NCBI GenBank assembly: GCA_014800815.1 | Contig: JAAVFI010000018.1 | Span: 1-33,649, forward strand | Reading direction: 5' to 3' | DNA length: 33,649 bases | DNA from: Bacteroidales bacterium | GTDB lineage: Bacteria > Bacteroidota > Bacteroidia > Bacteroidales > Muribaculaceae | In this document: piece after piece, positions 33,180-33,649 of the stretch | Layout: each line of letters starts with the position of its first letter | Numbering within the stretch: position 1 is the stretch's first letter | Position numbers and translations under genes: made by a program | Notes under the pieces: generated by a model | Databases searched by the model: none | The model's input: only the letters and a program-made list of their open reading frames with translations | Told to the model about the DNA's origin: nothing

Positions 33180-33649
33180 GTATGACGGGCATGTCATACA
33201 TCTGTGGTGAAAGTCCACACGGGACGTAGTTGCCGACGAACCCTAAAGCGACTTGCAAGTTTCGAGTGGTGACGCTCGGGAGAGAAGAAGCAATAGCAAA
33301 ATCGTGGCCTGACGGACAGAAACCTAATACCAAGGCGTATCAAGCGGACAAGCTGGCCTTAGACAGCGAAGTTCCCAAAGGCAACCGTAACCTTGATGCG
33401 TAAATTAGGCAGGTAAACGAGGAAAGATGTATGGCTTATCCCGTGAGGCCTCGGCAGTCCGCAAGGATAGTAACAACTAATGCCGAGGAGTCAGCAGAGG
33501 CCGAAGTAGCCGACCGCGGGACGGTCAAGGCGAAGGGCCGAATAATTTGTAACGTTAATCAAGAATGTATGTTCCGAAAGAATAGCCGACGAGTGGGTGT
33601 AGGCGAAACGTCAATGAACCGAACCCCACGCAAGGAGTTAGGCTTAATC
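33180..33649 (+). mobile_element. 5' ribozyme portion of a group II intron, running off the window
   Basis: The last 470 bases contain no convincing gene but many short complementary segments. These include GTATGAC (33180-33186) with GTCATAC (33193-33199), and TGTGG (33203-33207) with CCACA (33215-33219) around TGAAAGT. Further on is the GAGGAGTCAGCAGAGGCC..GTAGCCGA stretch (from about 33485). GGTGAAAGTCC and GAGGAGTCAGCAGAGGCC are sequences I associate with domain I of bacterial group II introns. The 5' end GTATG loosely fits the GUGYG consensus and falls directly after the terminator T-run. The reverse transcriptase/maturase expected in domain IV is not reached. Identification rests on recalled motifs, so subclass is left open. 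Confidence 0.7.

Noticed and set aside
33127-33333. Minus-strand frame of 68 codons over the intron start
   Set aside because: It covers the terminator and the ribozyme stems, has no family resemblance, and the region is better explained as structured RNA.

Overview
The window looks like chromosome of a Bacteroidales gut bacterium, plausibly Muribaculaceae or a close relative. The evidence is a SusC/SusD pair followed by carbohydrate-active lipoproteins, a one-component membrane regulator beside it, many promoters fitting the Bacteroidota consensus (TTG, 19-20 nt, TAnnTTTG), and housekeeping proteins of Bacteroidales type. The family placement is inference; no rRNA gene is present.

Layout. 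Positions 1-240 hold the 5' part of an unrecognised minus-strand gene, followed by a 9-bp tandem repeat. Positions 536-3896 (minus) carry a small redox cassette: an exported flavodoxin, a Tat-signal aldo/keto reductase, a hexapeptide-repeat O-acetyltransferase and an AraC regulator. An ECF sigma factor (minus) and nadB (plus) then diverge from a 320-bp AT-rich region. From 15330 down to 6617 runs a tightly packed minus-strand cluster: lysS, gpsA, rlmN, pdxA, parE, coaD and an S41 processing protease. Between lysS and dfrA lies a stand-alone transcription unit of about 120 nt with its own promoter and terminator. I predict a structured ncRNA there, with a 6S-like fold. dfrA, thyA and a membrane 4Fe-4S protein form a second minus-strand operon up to 17899.

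From 18095 to 33123 everything is on the plus strand and forms one polysaccharide utilization locus (PUL). It contains a membrane-spanning DUF6377/SusR-like regulator, SusC, SusD, a surface glycan-binding lipoprotein with two near-identical modules, a BACON-GH16 lipoprotein, a GH5 lipoprotein and two GH3 beta-glucosidases. This combination points to a beta-1,3-glucan such as laminarin, possibly mixed-linkage beta-glucan. The surface proteins would bind and cut the polymer, SusCD would import oligosaccharides, the GH3 enzymes would release glucose, and the regulator would sense a breakdown product. A perfect 12-bp hairpin between the binding-protein gene and GH16 probably lowers enzyme expression relative to SusCD.

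The locus ends in a strong intrinsic terminator. Immediately after its T-run begins the 5' ribozyme portion of what looks like a group II intron. The window ends before any reverse transcriptase can be recognised. I see no CRISPR array, tRNA, rRNA or phage genes. The most noteworthy items are the ncRNA candidate, the intron placed exactly on a terminator, the PUL with its attenuator and duplicated binding module, and the exported flavodoxin with a sorting-signal-like tail.
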